A DNA stretch of 43,816 nucleotides, taken from contig JBBRUG010000007.1 in the NCBI GenBank assembly GCA_038247995.1, positions 1-43,816 on the forward strand. Reading direction: 5' to 3'. The DNA comes from JBBRUG01 sp038247995. Its GTDB lineage: Bacteria; Chloroflexota; Chloroflexia; Chloroflexales; Chloroflexaceae. A program made the translations under genes and the position numbers. Below the pieces are notes generated by a model. That model had not been told where the DNA came from, made no database searches, and saw only the letters and a program-made list of their open reading frames with translations. Of this stretch, positions 20,435 to 29,537 are shown piece after piece. How positions within the stretch are numbered: the first letter of the stretch is position 1; each line of letters opens with the position of its first letter.

Positions 20435-23400
20435 ATGGATCAAGCGCTCCTGAACATCCTCTGGGTAGCTCTCTGCGCCGGCCTTGTGTTTATGATGCAA
20501 GCCGGTTTTATGTGTCTGGAGGCAGGTCTTACGCGACGCAAAAACAACATCAACGTCGCGATGAAAAACCTGACCGACTTCGGCATCTCGGCCCTGGTCT
20601 TCTGGCTGGTTGGTTACGCGCTGATGTTTGGCGCCAGTCAGTCTGGTTGGCTCGGCACGAGCAGCTTTGCCCCCGATCTGAGCGAGGCTGAAGCCTGGCC
20701 GACGATCTTTTTGCTCTACCAGGTGATGTTCTGCGGCACAGCGGCAACGATCCTCGCCGGCGCCGTTGCTGAGCGGATGCGCTTTGGCGCGTATATGCTC
20801 GTGATGGTCATGATCGCTGGAATCGCTTACCCGATTTTCGGCCACTGGGCCTGGAATATTGGCCCTGACGGTAATCCGGCCGGCTGGCTTGGTCGGCTCG
20901 GTTTCGTTGATTTTGCCGGCTCGACGGTAGTCCATAGCTTCGGCGGCTGGACTTCGCTCGCCGCCCTGCTGGTGATCGGTTCGCGCAACGGGCGTTTCCC
21001 GGCCACCGGGCCAAGCCGCCGTATGCAGGGCGCCGACATCCCGCTGGCTACGTTGGGCACGCTCATGCTCTGGTTCGGCTGGTTCGGCTTCAATGGCGGC
21101 AGCACCTTCGCCTTTAATAATCAGGTGCCGAGTATTTTGCTGAATACCGCCATGGCCGGTGCTGCCGGGCTGACAACAGCCTTGCTCGTCGGTTGGCAGA
21201 CCCGCCGCCAAGCCGATGTCTTCCTCGCGCTTAACGGCACCCTGGGGGGGCTGGTGGCCGTCACGGCCGGTGCACATGTGCTCAGCACACCGGAGGCAAT
21301 CCTGGTCGGCGCCGGCGGCGGATTGGCGATGTTAGCCTGCGATCGCTTGCTGGAGCGCTTGCGCATCGACGACGCCGTCGGCGCCATTCCGGTTCATCTC
21401 GCCGCCGGAATCTGGGGTACTCTTGCCGTGGCGATTTTCGGCGACCCGGCGCGCCTGGGCACCGGGCTCAACTTCGTCCAACAACTCGGCGTCCAGATGC
21501 TCGGTATCGTCGTATGCGGCGCATGGACCTTTGGGGTAATGTATCTCTTTCTGCGCCTGCTCAACCGCTTCTTCCCGCTGCGGATCAGCCCCGCGGATGA
21601 GGCTACCGGGTTGAATGTCAGCGAGCACGGCGCAACCACCGATCTGCTCGACCTGTTCACTGTTATGGAGCGCCAATCGCATACCGGCGATTTGAGCCAG
21701 CGTGCGCCGGTTGAGCCGTTCACCGAGGTAGGCCAGATCGCCGCACGCTACAACAGTGTATTAGACGCGCTGGAACACGCTGTGGCCCGTACCGAAGCGA
21801 TCGTCAAGACGGCAATGGATGGAATCGTCACCTTCAGCAAGCAGACGCTCCAGATTCGCACGCTCAACCCGGCAGCCGAGGCAATTTTCGGCCATACCGA
21901 AGCCCAAGTAATTGGCGAGCCGGTGACATTGCTGGTGGGCAGCCGACGCTACCAGAACGTCGATGAAGCGCGCGCTTTTATCGACGCTACTGCGCTGAAC
22001 AGTGAGCGCCGCGAGATCGTTGGTCGCCGCGCCGATGGCAGCCGCTTTCCGCTTGAACTCGTGATCACCGAAAATCGGGTTGACCAGGAGCCGTTCTATA
22101 CCGGTACCATCCGCGATATTACCGAGCGCAAACAATTTGAGGCCGAGTTGATCCAGGCTAAAGAGGCCGCCGAGGCCGCCAACCGCGCTAAATCGACCTT
22201 CCTGGCCAATATGAGCCACGAACTACGCACGCCGCTAAACGCAATTATCGGCTATAGCGAAATGCTGCGCGAAGAGGTCGAGGATCTCGGTCAAGACGAG
22301 TTTGCCCCCGATCTGGACAAGATCAGCACCGCCGGCAAACATCTGCTGGAGCTGATCAACAATATTCTCGACCTCTCGAAGATCGAAGCTGGGAAGATGG
22401 ATCTCTACGAAGAACAGTTCCCGGTGCAACGCTTGATCGAAGAGGTAGCCGTAACCGTTACTCCATTGGTCGAGAAGAACGCCAACCGCCTCGTGCTGGA
22501 TCTCGCCGCTGATCTCGGCATAATGTATGCCGACCTGACGAAACTGCGTCAGGTGCTGCTGAACTTGCTCTCCAACGCGGCCAAATTCACCCAAAACGGG
22601 ATGATCACTCTGCGCGTAAAACGCGCCGAAAAACCAATAATCGCGAGCGATGACGCCCAAGTTGTGCCACCCGTGATTTATCAGCCCTCCTTCGTCTTCG
22701 AAGTCCAAGACAGCGGCATTGGCATGAGCGACGAACAACTGAACCGACTCTTTCAGGAGTTCAGCCAGGCCGACGCCAGCACCACGCGCAAATATGGCGG
22801 CACCGGCCTGGGGTTGGCGATTAGCCGGCGCTTCAGCGAGATGATGGGTGGCGCGATCGCGGTCTTCAGCGCGCCCGGCGTCGGCACAACTTTCACCGTT
22901 ACCCTGCCCGTAAGCCGGATGCAGACACCGGCAATACGTGTGATCCCGAACCTGCTGCGCCCGATCCCGGGCCTGGCAACCGTTCTAGTAATCGATGACG
23001 ATCCGGTTGCGCGCGACTTGATCACCCGTACCCTGGCGCGTGAAGGGTTGCGCGTGATCAGTGCCGCCGATGGCGCCGCCGGGATTGCCGCCGCTCGGCG
23101 CGAAACGCCCGACCTGATCACACTCGATGTAATGATGCCTGACCTCGATGGTTGGGCCGTGCTTGGCGAACTCAAGGCCGACCCAGAATTGCAGGACATT
23201 CCAGTTATTATGTTAACCATGGTCGATGATAAACAGCGCGGCCTAACCCTGGGCGCTGCCGAATATCTGACCAAGCCGGTTGATCGCGAGCGCCTGGTGC
23301 AGGTGGTGAGCGCGTACCGCCCGACCCAGCTTAGCTCCAGCGACGGCAGCCCGCAGATCCTGATCGTCGAAGATGACCCAACTACCCGCGAGATGCTGCG

Positions 23401-23737
23401 CAAGATGTTGGAGCGTGAAGGCTGGCAGGTGGCCGAAGCCGACAATGGCGAAGCCGCGCTGGGGCGGGTTGCCGAGCGACGGCCCGACCTCATTCTGCTC
23501 GACCTGATGATGCCGAAGATGGACGGCTTTGAAGTCATCGGCGCGCTGCGCTCGACGGCAATCTGGCGTACAATCCCGGTTGTCGTGCTGACAGCGATGG
23601 ATCTCAACAATGCCGAACGAGTCCGCCTGAACGGCTACGTCGAGAAAGTACTGCAAAAAGGCGCTTACCACCACGAAGAGTTGCTGCGCGACGTACGCAA
23701 CCTTGTATTGGGTTATCTGCGTCGTGACGAGCCATAG
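20435..23737 (+). CDS. Ammonium transporter-histidine kinase-double receiver fusion
   Basis: This 1100-aa protein joins a complete Amt/Rh ammonium transporter domain (residues 1 to about 395, about 11 helices) to a hybrid histidine kinase. Amt hallmarks are intact: QVMFCGT with F99, the substrate-site Asp D159 in VDFAGSTVVH, GWFGFN at 215-220, and the two pore histidines H167 and H321. A linker (about 400-450) leads to a PAS domain (about 453-565), then the kinase: SHELRTPLNA with H595, N-box LRQVLLNLLSNAAKF, DSGIGM and GGTGLGL. Receiver 1 has phospho-acceptor D898 and receiver 2 has D1023, ending in EKVLQKGAYH. The likely role is ammonium sensing, perhaps with transport, through phosphotransfer. 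Amt-kinase fusions are known in anammox and other bacteria. The downstream receiver-phosphatase gene starts 20 bp later. No glnK is nearby. Confidence 0.95.
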   Translation: MDQALLNILWVALCAGLVFMMQAGFMCLEAGLTRRKNNINVAMKNLTDFGISALVFWLVGYALMFGASQSGWLGTSSFAPDLSEAEAWPTIFLLYQVMFCGTAATILAGAVAERMRFGAYMLVMVMIAGIAYPIFGHWAWNIGPDGNPAGWLGRLGFVDFAGSTVVHSFGGWTSLAALLVIGSRNGRFPATGPSRRMQGADIPLATLGTLMLWFGWFGFNGGSTFAFNNQVPSILLNTAMAGAAGLTTALLVGWQTRRQADVFLALNGTLGGLVAVTAGAHVLSTPEAILVGAGGGLAMLACDRLLERLRIDDAVGAIPVHLAAGIWGTLAVAIFGDPARLGTGLNFVQQLGVQMLGIVVCGAWTFGVMYLFLRLLNRFFPLRISPADEATGLNVSEHGATTDLLDLFTVMERQSHTGDLSQRAPVEPFTEVGQIAARYNSVLDALEHAVARTEAIVKTAMDGIVTFSKQTLQIRTLNPAAEAIFGHTEAQVIGEPVTLLVGSRRYQNVDEARAFIDATALNSERREIVGRRADGSRFPLELVITENRVDQEPFYTGTIRDITERKQFEAELIQAKEAAEAANRAKSTFLANMSHELRTPLNAIIGYSEMLREEVEDLGQDEFAPDLDKISTAGKHLLELINNILDLSKIEAGKMDLYEEQFPVQRLIEEVAVTVTPLVEKNANRLVLDLAADLGIMYADLTKLRQVLLNLLSNAAKFTQNGMITLRVKRAEKPIIASDDAQVVPPVIYQPSFVFEVQDSGIGMSDEQLNRLFQEFSQADASTTRKYGGTGLGLAISRRFSEMMGGAIAVFSAPGVGTTFTVTLPVSRMQTPAIRVIPNLLRPIPGLATVLVIDDDPVARDLITRTLAREGLRVISAADGAAGIAAARRETPDLITLDVMMPDLDGWAVLGELKADPELQDIPVIMLTMVDDKQRGLTLGAAEYLTKPVDRERLVQVVSAYRPTQLSSSDGSPQILIVEDDPTTREMLRKMLEREGWQVAEADNGEAALGRVAERRPDLILLDLMMPKMDGFEVIGALRSTAIWRTIPVVVLTAMDLNNAERVRLNGYVEKVLQKGAYHHEELLRDVRNLVLGYLRRDEP

Positions 23738-23757
23738 TATGCTATGCTAGGGTACAT

Positions 23758-24924
23758 ATGACGACACCTGAGCAAGGTCACATCCTCGTGGTCGATGACA
23801 ATGAGAACAACCGTGATCTGCTGGTTCGGCGGCTCACGCGGCGCGGACACAGTGTAGTGACAGCCGAGGATGGCGCGATCGCACTCGCCAAACTGCGTGC
23901 GCAGCGCTTCGACCTGATTGTGCTCGATATTATGATGCCGGTAATGGACGGTTATACGGTGCTCACGCATGTGCGCGTCGACGCCGCGCTGCGCCACATC
24001 CCGGTGATCGTCGTCTCAGCGCTTGGCGACCTCGACAGCGTCGTGCGCTGCATCGAACTCGGCGCCGAAGATTATCTTTTCAAACCCTTCAACCCAGTGC
24101 TGCTGAACGCCAAAATCGACGCCTGCCTGGAGAAGAAGCGCCTGCGCGACCGTGAGCAGGCGTATCTGGCTTCGGTGCGCCAGGAACTGGAGTTGGGGCG
24201 ACGTACGCAGGCCGATTTTTTACCCGGCACGTTACCGCAACTGAGTGGCTGGAATTTGGCGGCAACCTTTCTGCCTGCGCGCGAAGTGGCCGGCGACTTC
24301 TACGACGCTTTCCAACTGCCAAATGGCCGGCTCGGGCTGCTGATCGGCGATGTCTGCGACAAAGGAGTTGGCGCTGCGCTGTTTATGGCGCTCACCCGCA
24401 GCCTGGTGCGCGCCTTCGCCGAGCAGGCCGATCGTGAACCAAACGACGCGCTGAAGGCGGTGAGCCTCACCAACAGTTATATTGTGCGCCACCACCGGCA
24501 GAGCCACATGTTCGCCACGATCTTTTTTGGCTTGCTCGACCCGGCCAGCGGAACGCTGACCTATGTGAACGCAGGGCACCCGCCACCGGTGCGCATCAGT
24601 GCACAACATACGCTCGAACTGCTCGACGTTACCGGCCCGGCGGTTGGGTTTATGGGCGACAGCTTGTTCGCCACGGCGACCACAACGATCACACCGGGTG
24701 AGATGCTACTGGCCTACACCGACGGCGCAACCGAGGCCCGCGACGCCACCGGCGATCTGTTGGGGGAAGATCGGCTCCTTGCGGCAATTGGCGCCCCCAC
24801 CGATATGCAAGCGCTTATGCAGCGCATCGAGCATGCGATCCAGTGCCACATTGCCAGCGACGTACTTGCCGACGATATTACGCTGTTGGGGATTCAGCGT
24901 GAGCGCGCGATCGAGCGGGAATAA
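23758..24924 (+). CDS. Response regulator with PP2C-type serine phosphatase output (RsbU/SpoIIE-like)
   Basis: This 388-aa protein has an N-terminal receiver (HILVVDDNENNRDLL, phospho-acceptor D57 in LDIMMPVMDG, Lys in YLFKPFNP), a short coiled helix (about 120-150), and a PP2C/SpoIIE domain. Metal-binding motifs are visible: AREVAGDFYDAF (D180, D183), GDVCDKGVGAALFM (D198, D201), NAGHPPP, and YTDGATEARD. Such proteins usually dephosphorylate an anti-sigma-factor antagonist, switching on alternative sigma factors or adhesion and biofilm programmes. It begins 20 bp after the ammonium sensor-kinase, which makes it the probable phosphotransfer partner. No antagonist or anti-sigma gene is in the window. 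Confidence 0.92.
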   Translation: MTTPEQGHILVVDDNENNRDLLVRRLTRRGHSVVTAEDGAIALAKLRAQRFDLIVLDIMMPVMDGYTVLTHVRVDAALRHIPVIVVSALGDLDSVVRCIELGAEDYLFKPFNPVLLNAKIDACLEKKRLRDREQAYLASVRQELELGRRTQADFLPGTLPQLSGWNLAATFLPAREVAGDFYDAFQLPNGRLGLLIGDVCDKGVGAALFMALTRSLVRAFAEQADREPNDALKAVSLTNSYIVRHHRQSHMFATIFFGLLDPASGTLTYVNAGHPPPVRISAQHTLELLDVTGPAVGFMGDSLFATATTTITPGEMLLAYTDGATEARDATGDLLGEDRLLAAIGAPTDMQALMQRIEHAIQCHIASDVLADDITLLGIQRERAIERE

Positions 24925-24947
24925 TCCAGTATTCGCCGTCAAGAGCA

Positions 24948-25532
24948 ATGGGGCAATTAATTATGTCTACTAAACCGCTTTCGCGCTTGCCGATACCTGC
25001 TGAGGTGGAATTGCCCGCCGATCTGCAGGCATTGTTCGCGAAGAATCGTGAGCGACCAGGGTTTGTGCCAAATGTGTTTCAGGCCTACAGTCTGCGCCCG
25101 GCGGCGTTGCGGGGTTTTATTGCGCTGTACGATGCGCTCATGGCTGAGGAGTCGGGGTTGAGCAAGGCCGAGCGCGAGCTGATTGCAGTGGCCGTATCGG
25201 CGGAGAACCATTGCCACTATTGCCTGGTGAGCCACGGCGCGGCGCTGCGGGTGCGCAGCAAAGACGCCCAACTGGCCGATACGGTCGCTGCGAACTATCG
25301 GGTCGCCGATCTCACGCCGCGCCAGCGGGCCATGCTCGACTACGCCGTAAAGCTGACCCACGCCTCAGCTGCTGTCGGCCCAGCCGACTTGGACGAACTC
25401 CGCAGCCATGGGTTCAGCGACGCCGACATCTTTGATCTGACGCAGGTGGCCGCCTTCTTCAACTACAGCAACCGGGTCGCCTCGGCGCTGGGTATGCAGC
25501 CCAACGACGAGTTCTATGCAATGGCGCGGTGA
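24948..25532 (+). CDS. Peroxidase-related AhpD/carboxymuconolactone-decarboxylase family protein
   Basis: This 194-aa protein has the AhpD-like helical core with the redox motif ENHCHYCLVSHG (Cys-x-x-Cys followed by His), as in the uncharacterised peroxidase-related enzyme family. RERPGFVPNVFQAYSLRPAALRGF and FDLTQVAAFFNYSNRVASALGMQPNDEFY are typical of that family. A thiol-dependent (alkyl)hydroperoxidase activity is likely; the physiological reductant and substrate are unknown. ATG at 24948 is listed, but ATG at 24963 (MSTKPLSRLPIP), with GGGG upstream, is equally possible. It lies 23 bp after the phosphatase gene and probably shares its transcript. Confidence 0.87.
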   Translation: MGQLIMSTKPLSRLPIPAEVELPADLQALFAKNRERPGFVPNVFQAYSLRPAALRGFIALYDALMAEESGLSKAERELIAVAVSAENHCHYCLVSHGAALRVRSKDAQLADTVAANYRVADLTPRQRAMLDYAVKLTHASAAVGPADLDELRSHGFSDADIFDLTQVAAFFNYSNRVASALGMQPNDEFYAMAR

Positions 25533-25533
25533 T

Positions 25534-25584
25534 CAGGAGTCAGGAGGTGGTAGGAGAGAACGATCTCCTGAAGCCTGACTCCTG
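25534..25584. terminator. Bidirectional hairpin between convergent genes
   Basis: CAGGAGTCAGG (25534-25544) and CCTGACTCCTG (25574-25584) are perfect 11-bp inverted arms separated by 29 nt, which contain a further GAGA/TCTC pairing. It fills the gap between two converging genes. The words resemble the GGATTCAG repeat family. Confidence 0.6.
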
Positions 25585-25587
25585 GAA

Positions 25588-27948
25588 TCACGCCCGCTCA
25601 CGCGGCGCGGGAATGCGTGCGCCGAGGCTAGTGAAGACGTGGCGGATCAGGTCTTTATACAATTCGTTCTGATCGACGGCTGAGGGGAGTGAACCGCCCC
25701 GCCCCGGCCGATAACGCTCGCTGTCGTAGGCTGCGGCGATGCGGGTGATTGTTGCCCGATGTTCGGGCAACACAGCGGAAAGTTGGGCCGCATACTCACG
25801 CGGCGTCTGGTGTTGATCCTGACCCATCCCCGACCAACTCGCCAGAAACTCCATCGAGGCATAGGCGCGGCGCGAACCAGCCAAACCGCGAAATTCATAG
25901 CGCCAACGACCGTACATCACCGCAGTAGCCAAACCCAACAATCCGACCAATCCGAACAGAATGCTCAGCGTACGCTCGATGGCGGTCGCCGTTGGCGTTG
26001 CTGCACCACCGACGCCGGGGTTGGGAACAAATTCCTCCAAACCCGGATCAAGATCCTCAAACTGCGCCGGGTCGGATGCCTCGCCAAACGAACCAAGCGG
26101 CCCACCTTCACTCGGATCAGCGCCCAGCGAGCCGGTAAGCGGGCGTAGCGGCGGCGCCGTGTAGCTCGCCGGCGTCGGCTCGAAACGCTCCCAGCCAAAG
26201 CCGGGGAAGTAGACCTCAGGCCAACTGTGGGCGACATTCTCACGCACGACGTACACACCGCGCTCGATATCGAACTCGCCGCCGGCATAACCACGCACCC
26301 AGCGCGCCGGCACACCGAGCGACCGTAACATCACGACCATCGACGACGCAAAATAGTCGCAATAGCCTTCGCGCTGCTCAAACAGGAACCAATCCACCGG
26401 TTCAACACCGGCGGGCGGGTTGGGAATGCGCTCGTTATAATTCAGCACGCGGAGCGCCTCTTGAATAGCGAACGCCTGATCATAGGGCGTTGTGGCACCC
26501 GTAGTCGTCACGATCTCCAGCGCACGTTCGCGAGTACGATCAGTCACACTGTCGGGCAGTTGCAGGTAGCGCTCGCGTACCCACGCCGGGTAATCGGTGC
26601 CGGCAGCGCGCAGGCTTGCTACATCGGCCTGTGAGACAAGCGCAGTAACGGTATAGACCGTGCCGGCGCGCATCCGCTCAGCAGCAGTGATCAGAGCAAG
26701 ATCGTCGTAGTTAGGCTGGCGGCTGCCATCCTGCTCAAGATAGTTATGTTCCACCAGCGTCGGCAGGCTGATCTGGGCCGGCGTACCCCCAACCATAATC
26801 AGATCGTCGAGGCGATCAGCCGTCATCGTGAAGGCTTGCTGCACTTCCCGCCGGCCCCGCGTATCGTTTAGCTGGAGCGGCAATTCCGCTTCGAACGGCG
26901 TACGGGCCTGTTCGGCAGTGCCGGCGCCAAGAATCGAACGGGCAAGCTCGCCGGTAGTATTTTGCCAGGCGCCTGCATCGTATTTATCGAAGGCAACGGC
27001 ACGCCAATAATCGAAGGCGGTCGAGCGCACCTCCATGACCGGCCCGTTGTTGAGCAACCGCGCACCGCCCAGGGCCGCCCCGCGCGCGGTGAAGGCGCCA
27101 CTGCCCGCTCCCGGCGGCGCAGTGATCGTGCTGAAGGCATCTTCCCATGTCTCACGCGCCAGGCGAAACGGCTGGCTAAGCGTATCCCAGGTACGCGTCG
27201 CCCGATCGATCGAGACCTGGCCGGGGAGCAGCGCCGTAACCAGAATCAGCACGCCACAGACAACGGCCGCCGTGCTGACAAAGCGCAGCGGCAAGAGATC
27301 GGGGTAATCGATTTGCTGCGCATCCCAGGTGGCCTGGCGTTGGATCACATTCTGGTAGACAACCAAGAGCAAGGCGGCGCCGAGCAGCACAAAGAAAGCC
27401 GCCGTGGGCTTAGGCAACACATAGGTATAGTTGACCAGGAACAGCAGCGCATTGGCCAGCACGGCGCGCCAGGCCCAGCCGCGCCGGAACACCATCCAGG
27501 CTGTGCCATAGGCCAGGAGCCAGCAGAGCAGACACAGCGCCGCAAGGAACAGCAAAATATCTTCGCCGCGTCCGCCGCCGGCCAACACGCGCCCCCAGAT
27601 CAGGCTGCGAATGACCAATTCGGTGGCCTGATCACGCCAGGTGAGCAAGCGGTCGCTCATCTGATCGCCGAGCAACTGCACCATCCACACCACAGCGAGC
27701 AGGGCGCTGAGCGTATGCGCGAGCCAGCCGGGCAACCAACGCAGGCGAGCAAAGATCACCCCGATAAGCAAAGCAGGCAGGCTCATCGGGATCAACACAT
27801 CCAGGCCGGAAGCCCAGTTCGAATTGGCGAGGCTATGGATCACCGCGCCGACGATCAGCAAAACTAGAAATGCGCCCGGGATCACTTCGCCCAACTCACT
27901 GCTGAGCGGGCGGGCGGGCGCGGGACGGGGGATTGTTGTTGTTGCCAT
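25588..27948 (-). CDS. Membrane-bound transglutaminase-like protein (TgpA family)
   Basis: This 786-aa protein has an N-terminal membrane domain (several helices, about residues 20-245), a large extracytoplasmic region, a transglutaminase-like cysteine-protease core, and another helix (about 660-685) with a cytoplasmic C-terminal tail (DUF4129 region). The catalytic Cys is C530 in REGYCDYFASSM and the His is H574 in AHSWPEVYFPGFGW. The usual acid follows in RFEPTP as E590, a common variant of this family. TgpA-type proteins usually sit beside MoxR ATPase and DUF58 genes; here the upstream neighbour is tatD, 5 bp away. The substrate is unknown. A role in envelope protein cross-linking or proteolysis is inference. 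Confidence 0.88.
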   Translation of the reverse strand: MATTTIPRPAPARPLSSELGEVIPGAFLVLLIVGAVIHSLANSNWASGLDVLIPMSLPALLIGVIFARLRWLPGWLAHTLSALLAVVWMVQLLGDQMSDRLLTWRDQATELVIRSLIWGRVLAGGGRGEDILLFLAALCLLCWLLAYGTAWMVFRRGWAWRAVLANALLFLVNYTYVLPKPTAAFFVLLGAALLLVVYQNVIQRQATWDAQQIDYPDLLPLRFVSTAAVVCGVLILVTALLPGQVSIDRATRTWDTLSQPFRLARETWEDAFSTITAPPGAGSGAFTARGAALGGARLLNNGPVMEVRSTAFDYWRAVAFDKYDAGAWQNTTGELARSILGAGTAEQARTPFEAELPLQLNDTRGRREVQQAFTMTADRLDDLIMVGGTPAQISLPTLVEHNYLEQDGSRQPNYDDLALITAAERMRAGTVYTVTALVSQADVASLRAAGTDYPAWVRERYLQLPDSVTDRTRERALEIVTTTGATTPYDQAFAIQEALRVLNYNERIPNPPAGVEPVDWFLFEQREGYCDYFASSMVVMLRSLGVPARWVRGYAGGEFDIERGVYVVRENVAHSWPEVYFPGFGWERFEPTPASYTAPPLRPLTGSLGADPSEGGPLGSFGEASDPAQFEDLDPGLEEFVPNPGVGGAATPTATAIERTLSILFGLVGLLGLATAVMYGRWRYEFRGLAGSRRAYASMEFLASWSGMGQDQHQTPREYAAQLSAVLPEHRATITRIAAAYDSERYRPGRGGSLPSAVDQNELYKDLIRHVFTSLGARIPAPRERA

Positions 27949-27953
27949 AGGAG

Positions 27954-28733
27954 TTACGAAAGGCGAAACAGCCGCTCGGCATTCGCCCAGACAGCTTCGG
28001 CGATCGCGCTTAGGGGTTCGCCGCGTAAGGCGGCGAGTTGGGCAAGCACATACTGGACATACGCCGGTTCATTGCGCTTTCCACGATAGGGATGCGGCGT
28101 CAGGTATGGGCTATCGGTTTCGGTAAGCAGTCGGTCGAGCGGGGCGCGGCGCGCTACGTCGTGGAGTTCAGTCGCCTTGCGAAAGGTAAGCGGGCCGGAG
28201 AACGAGAGCAGGAAGCCCACCTCCAGGCACGCCTCAGCATAGGCCCAATCGCCGGAAAACGAATGCATCACACCGGACTGACCGCGGGCCGCAGCGGCGA
28301 GAATGCGCAAAGTGTCGGCTTGCGCGTCGCGGCTGTGGATCACCACCGGCAGTTCAAGCCTACGTGCAAGCGCGAGTTGGGCACGAAAGAAGTGCTCTTG
28401 TACGCCGGGCGTTGCCTGCATCCAATGATAGTCGAGACCGATCTCGCCGATACCGACCACTTTAGGTTGGCCGGCAAGCGCCCGGAGTTGCACGCTCCAA
28501 TCGGCGGGAGCAGTATGCACATGGTTCGGTTGGATGCCGACAACCGCAAAGATCGCCGGATGGCGCGCCGCCAACGCTACTGCCGCCCGCGACGATTCCA
28601 GGTCGTAGCCGATCTCGATCATCCGCGTAACACCGACTGCGGCGGCACGGGTAATCACGGCATCGCGGTCGGTAGTATAGTGTTCAAGCGCCAGGTGGGC
28701 GTGCGTGTCGATCAGGCGTAAGGACTCAGACAT
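27954..28733 (-). CDS. TatD family metal-dependent hydrolase / DNase
   Basis: This 259-aa amidohydrolase-fold protein has the TatD metal sites: DTHAHLAL (H11, H13), IGEIGLDYHW, VVIHSRDA, GVMHSFSG and TETDSPYLTPHPYRGKRNEP. TatD enzymes are 3'-5' exonucleases and D-aminoacyl-tRNA or repair-linked hydrolases depending on the member. The frame is open further upstream, but that extension translates the repeat at 28761-28790, so ATG at 28733 (MSESLRLID) is chosen. It has no Shine-Dalgarno sequence but has a -10 box just upstream. The stop is 5 bp from the start of the transglutaminase gene, so the two are likely cotranscribed. Confidence 0.92.
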   Translation of the reverse strand: MSESLRLIDTHAHLALEHYTTDRDAVITRAAAVGVTRMIEIGYDLESSRAAVALAARHPAIFAVVGIQPNHVHTAPADWSVQLRALAGQPKVVGIGEIGLDYHWMQATPGVQEHFFRAQLALARRLELPVVIHSRDAQADTLRILAAAARGQSGVMHSFSGDWAYAEACLEVGFLLSFSGPLTFRKATELHDVARRAPLDRLLTETDSPYLTPHPYRGKRNEPAYVQYVLAQLAALRGEPLSAIAEAVWANAERLFRLS

Positions 28734-28739
28734 GCCGAC

Positions 28740-28745
28740 ATTGTA
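28740..28745 (-). promoter_or_regulatory. Extended -10 box of tatD
   Basis: On the minus strand TGC-TACAAT lies with six bases between the hexamer and the ATG at 28733. This is an extended -10 promoter expected to give a leaderless mRNA. No clear -35 box is visible. Confidence 0.45.
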
Positions 28746-28760
28746 GCATAGGCAGGGCGA

Positions 28761-28790
28761 CATCCGCAGATTGCGCAGATTACGCAGATT
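28761..28790. repeat. ATCTGCG-type short repeat, copy 2
   Basis: Three tandem near-copies of GCAGATTRCGC-type words (CCGCAGATTG, CGCAGATTA, CGCAGATT) lie upstream of tatD. The reverse complement nearly matches 5301-5329. Confidence 0.75.
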
Positions 28791-28865
28791 GCATAACACA
28801 GCAGTAGCGGTACAATGTGAAGGCTGCAAATAGGCAGTAAGAAATACTTAAGGAGCGATACGCGC

Positions 28866-29537
28866 ATGGCGCGCAGGAATGGGAAGCGGGAGTTCGCGGT
28901 GATTGGCCTGGGGCGCTTCGGGAGCAGTGTGGCTTTGGCCCTGCTCGACCGAGGCCATACAGTTCTTGGGATCGACCGCGACCCGGAAATAGTTCAACGT
29001 TTGGCCGACCGAATGACACAGATTGTCGCGCTGGACTCGACAAACGAGGATGCATTGCGCGCTGTTGATATTCTGTCGTTCGACACAGTCGTCGTGGCGA
29101 TTGGAACCCACTTTGAGAGTAACCTGATGACGACCGTCACCCTGAAGGGCATGGGCGTCAAGCGGGTCTTCTGCAAGGCGGTGAATGAGCGGCAGCAGCA
29201 GATCTTACTCAAGGTCGGCGCCGATTATGTCGTGTTACCCGAGCACGAGGCCGGGGCACGGCTGGCGCACCGGTTGGTGGAACCACGCGTGCTCGACCAT
29301 CTGGAGTTGGGGCCGGGCTTTAGCGTAGCCGAGATTCGTGTGCCGCGCGCCCTGGTAGGGCAGACGCTGATGGCCAGCGGTCTACGGCGAAGTTATGGCA
29401 TCAATGTGCTGGCCGTGCGGCGTGACAGCCGCCTGATCATCACGCCACCCGCCGATCTGCTGTTCACCAATGACGACTTACTCCTGGTGATCGGCTCCGA
29501 CGCGAATATTAGCAATTTCTGTAGCCAGAATCTATGA
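28866..29537 (+). CDS. ktrA: Potassium uptake regulatory subunit KtrA (TrkA-N/TrkA-C)
   Basis: KtrA is the cytoplasmic gating ring of Ktr potassium transporters; it binds ATP/ADP or NAD(H) and opens the KtrB channel. This 223-aa protein has an N-terminal RCK Rossmann domain (FAVIGLGRFGSSVA, GxGxxG at 14-19; VLGIDRDPEIV; VVVAIGTHFESNLM) and a C-terminal TrkA-C domain from about 140 (VAEIRVPRALVGQTL ... LLLVIGSDANI). GGAG lies 10 bases before the ATG. The stop overlaps the first ktrB start by four bases (ATGA), indicating coupling. Confidence 0.94.
   Translation: MARRNGKREFAVIGLGRFGSSVALALLDRGHTVLGIDRDPEIVQRLADRMTQIVALDSTNEDALRAVDILSFDTVVVAIGTHFESNLMTTVTLKGMGVKRVFCKAVNERQQQILLKVGADYVVLPEHEAGARLAHRLVEPRVLDHLELGPGFSVAEIRVPRALVGQTLMASGLRRSYGINVLAVRRDSRLIITPPADLLFTNDDLLLVIGSDANISNFCSQNL

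Noticed and set aside
20408..21277. 289-aa minus-strand ORF over the Amt domain
   Set aside because: Antisense shadow of a strongly conserved transporter domain; no family signature.
26962..27867. Long plus-strand ORF antisense to the transglutaminase gene
   Set aside because: Its residues are Gln/Arg/His-rich without family features; it is a frame shadow of a clear gene.
25588..27948. Loss of the catalytic acid in the transglutaminase (Glu in FEPTP instead of Asp)
   Set aside because: The FEPTP form is common in this protein family, so it is not an unusual loss.
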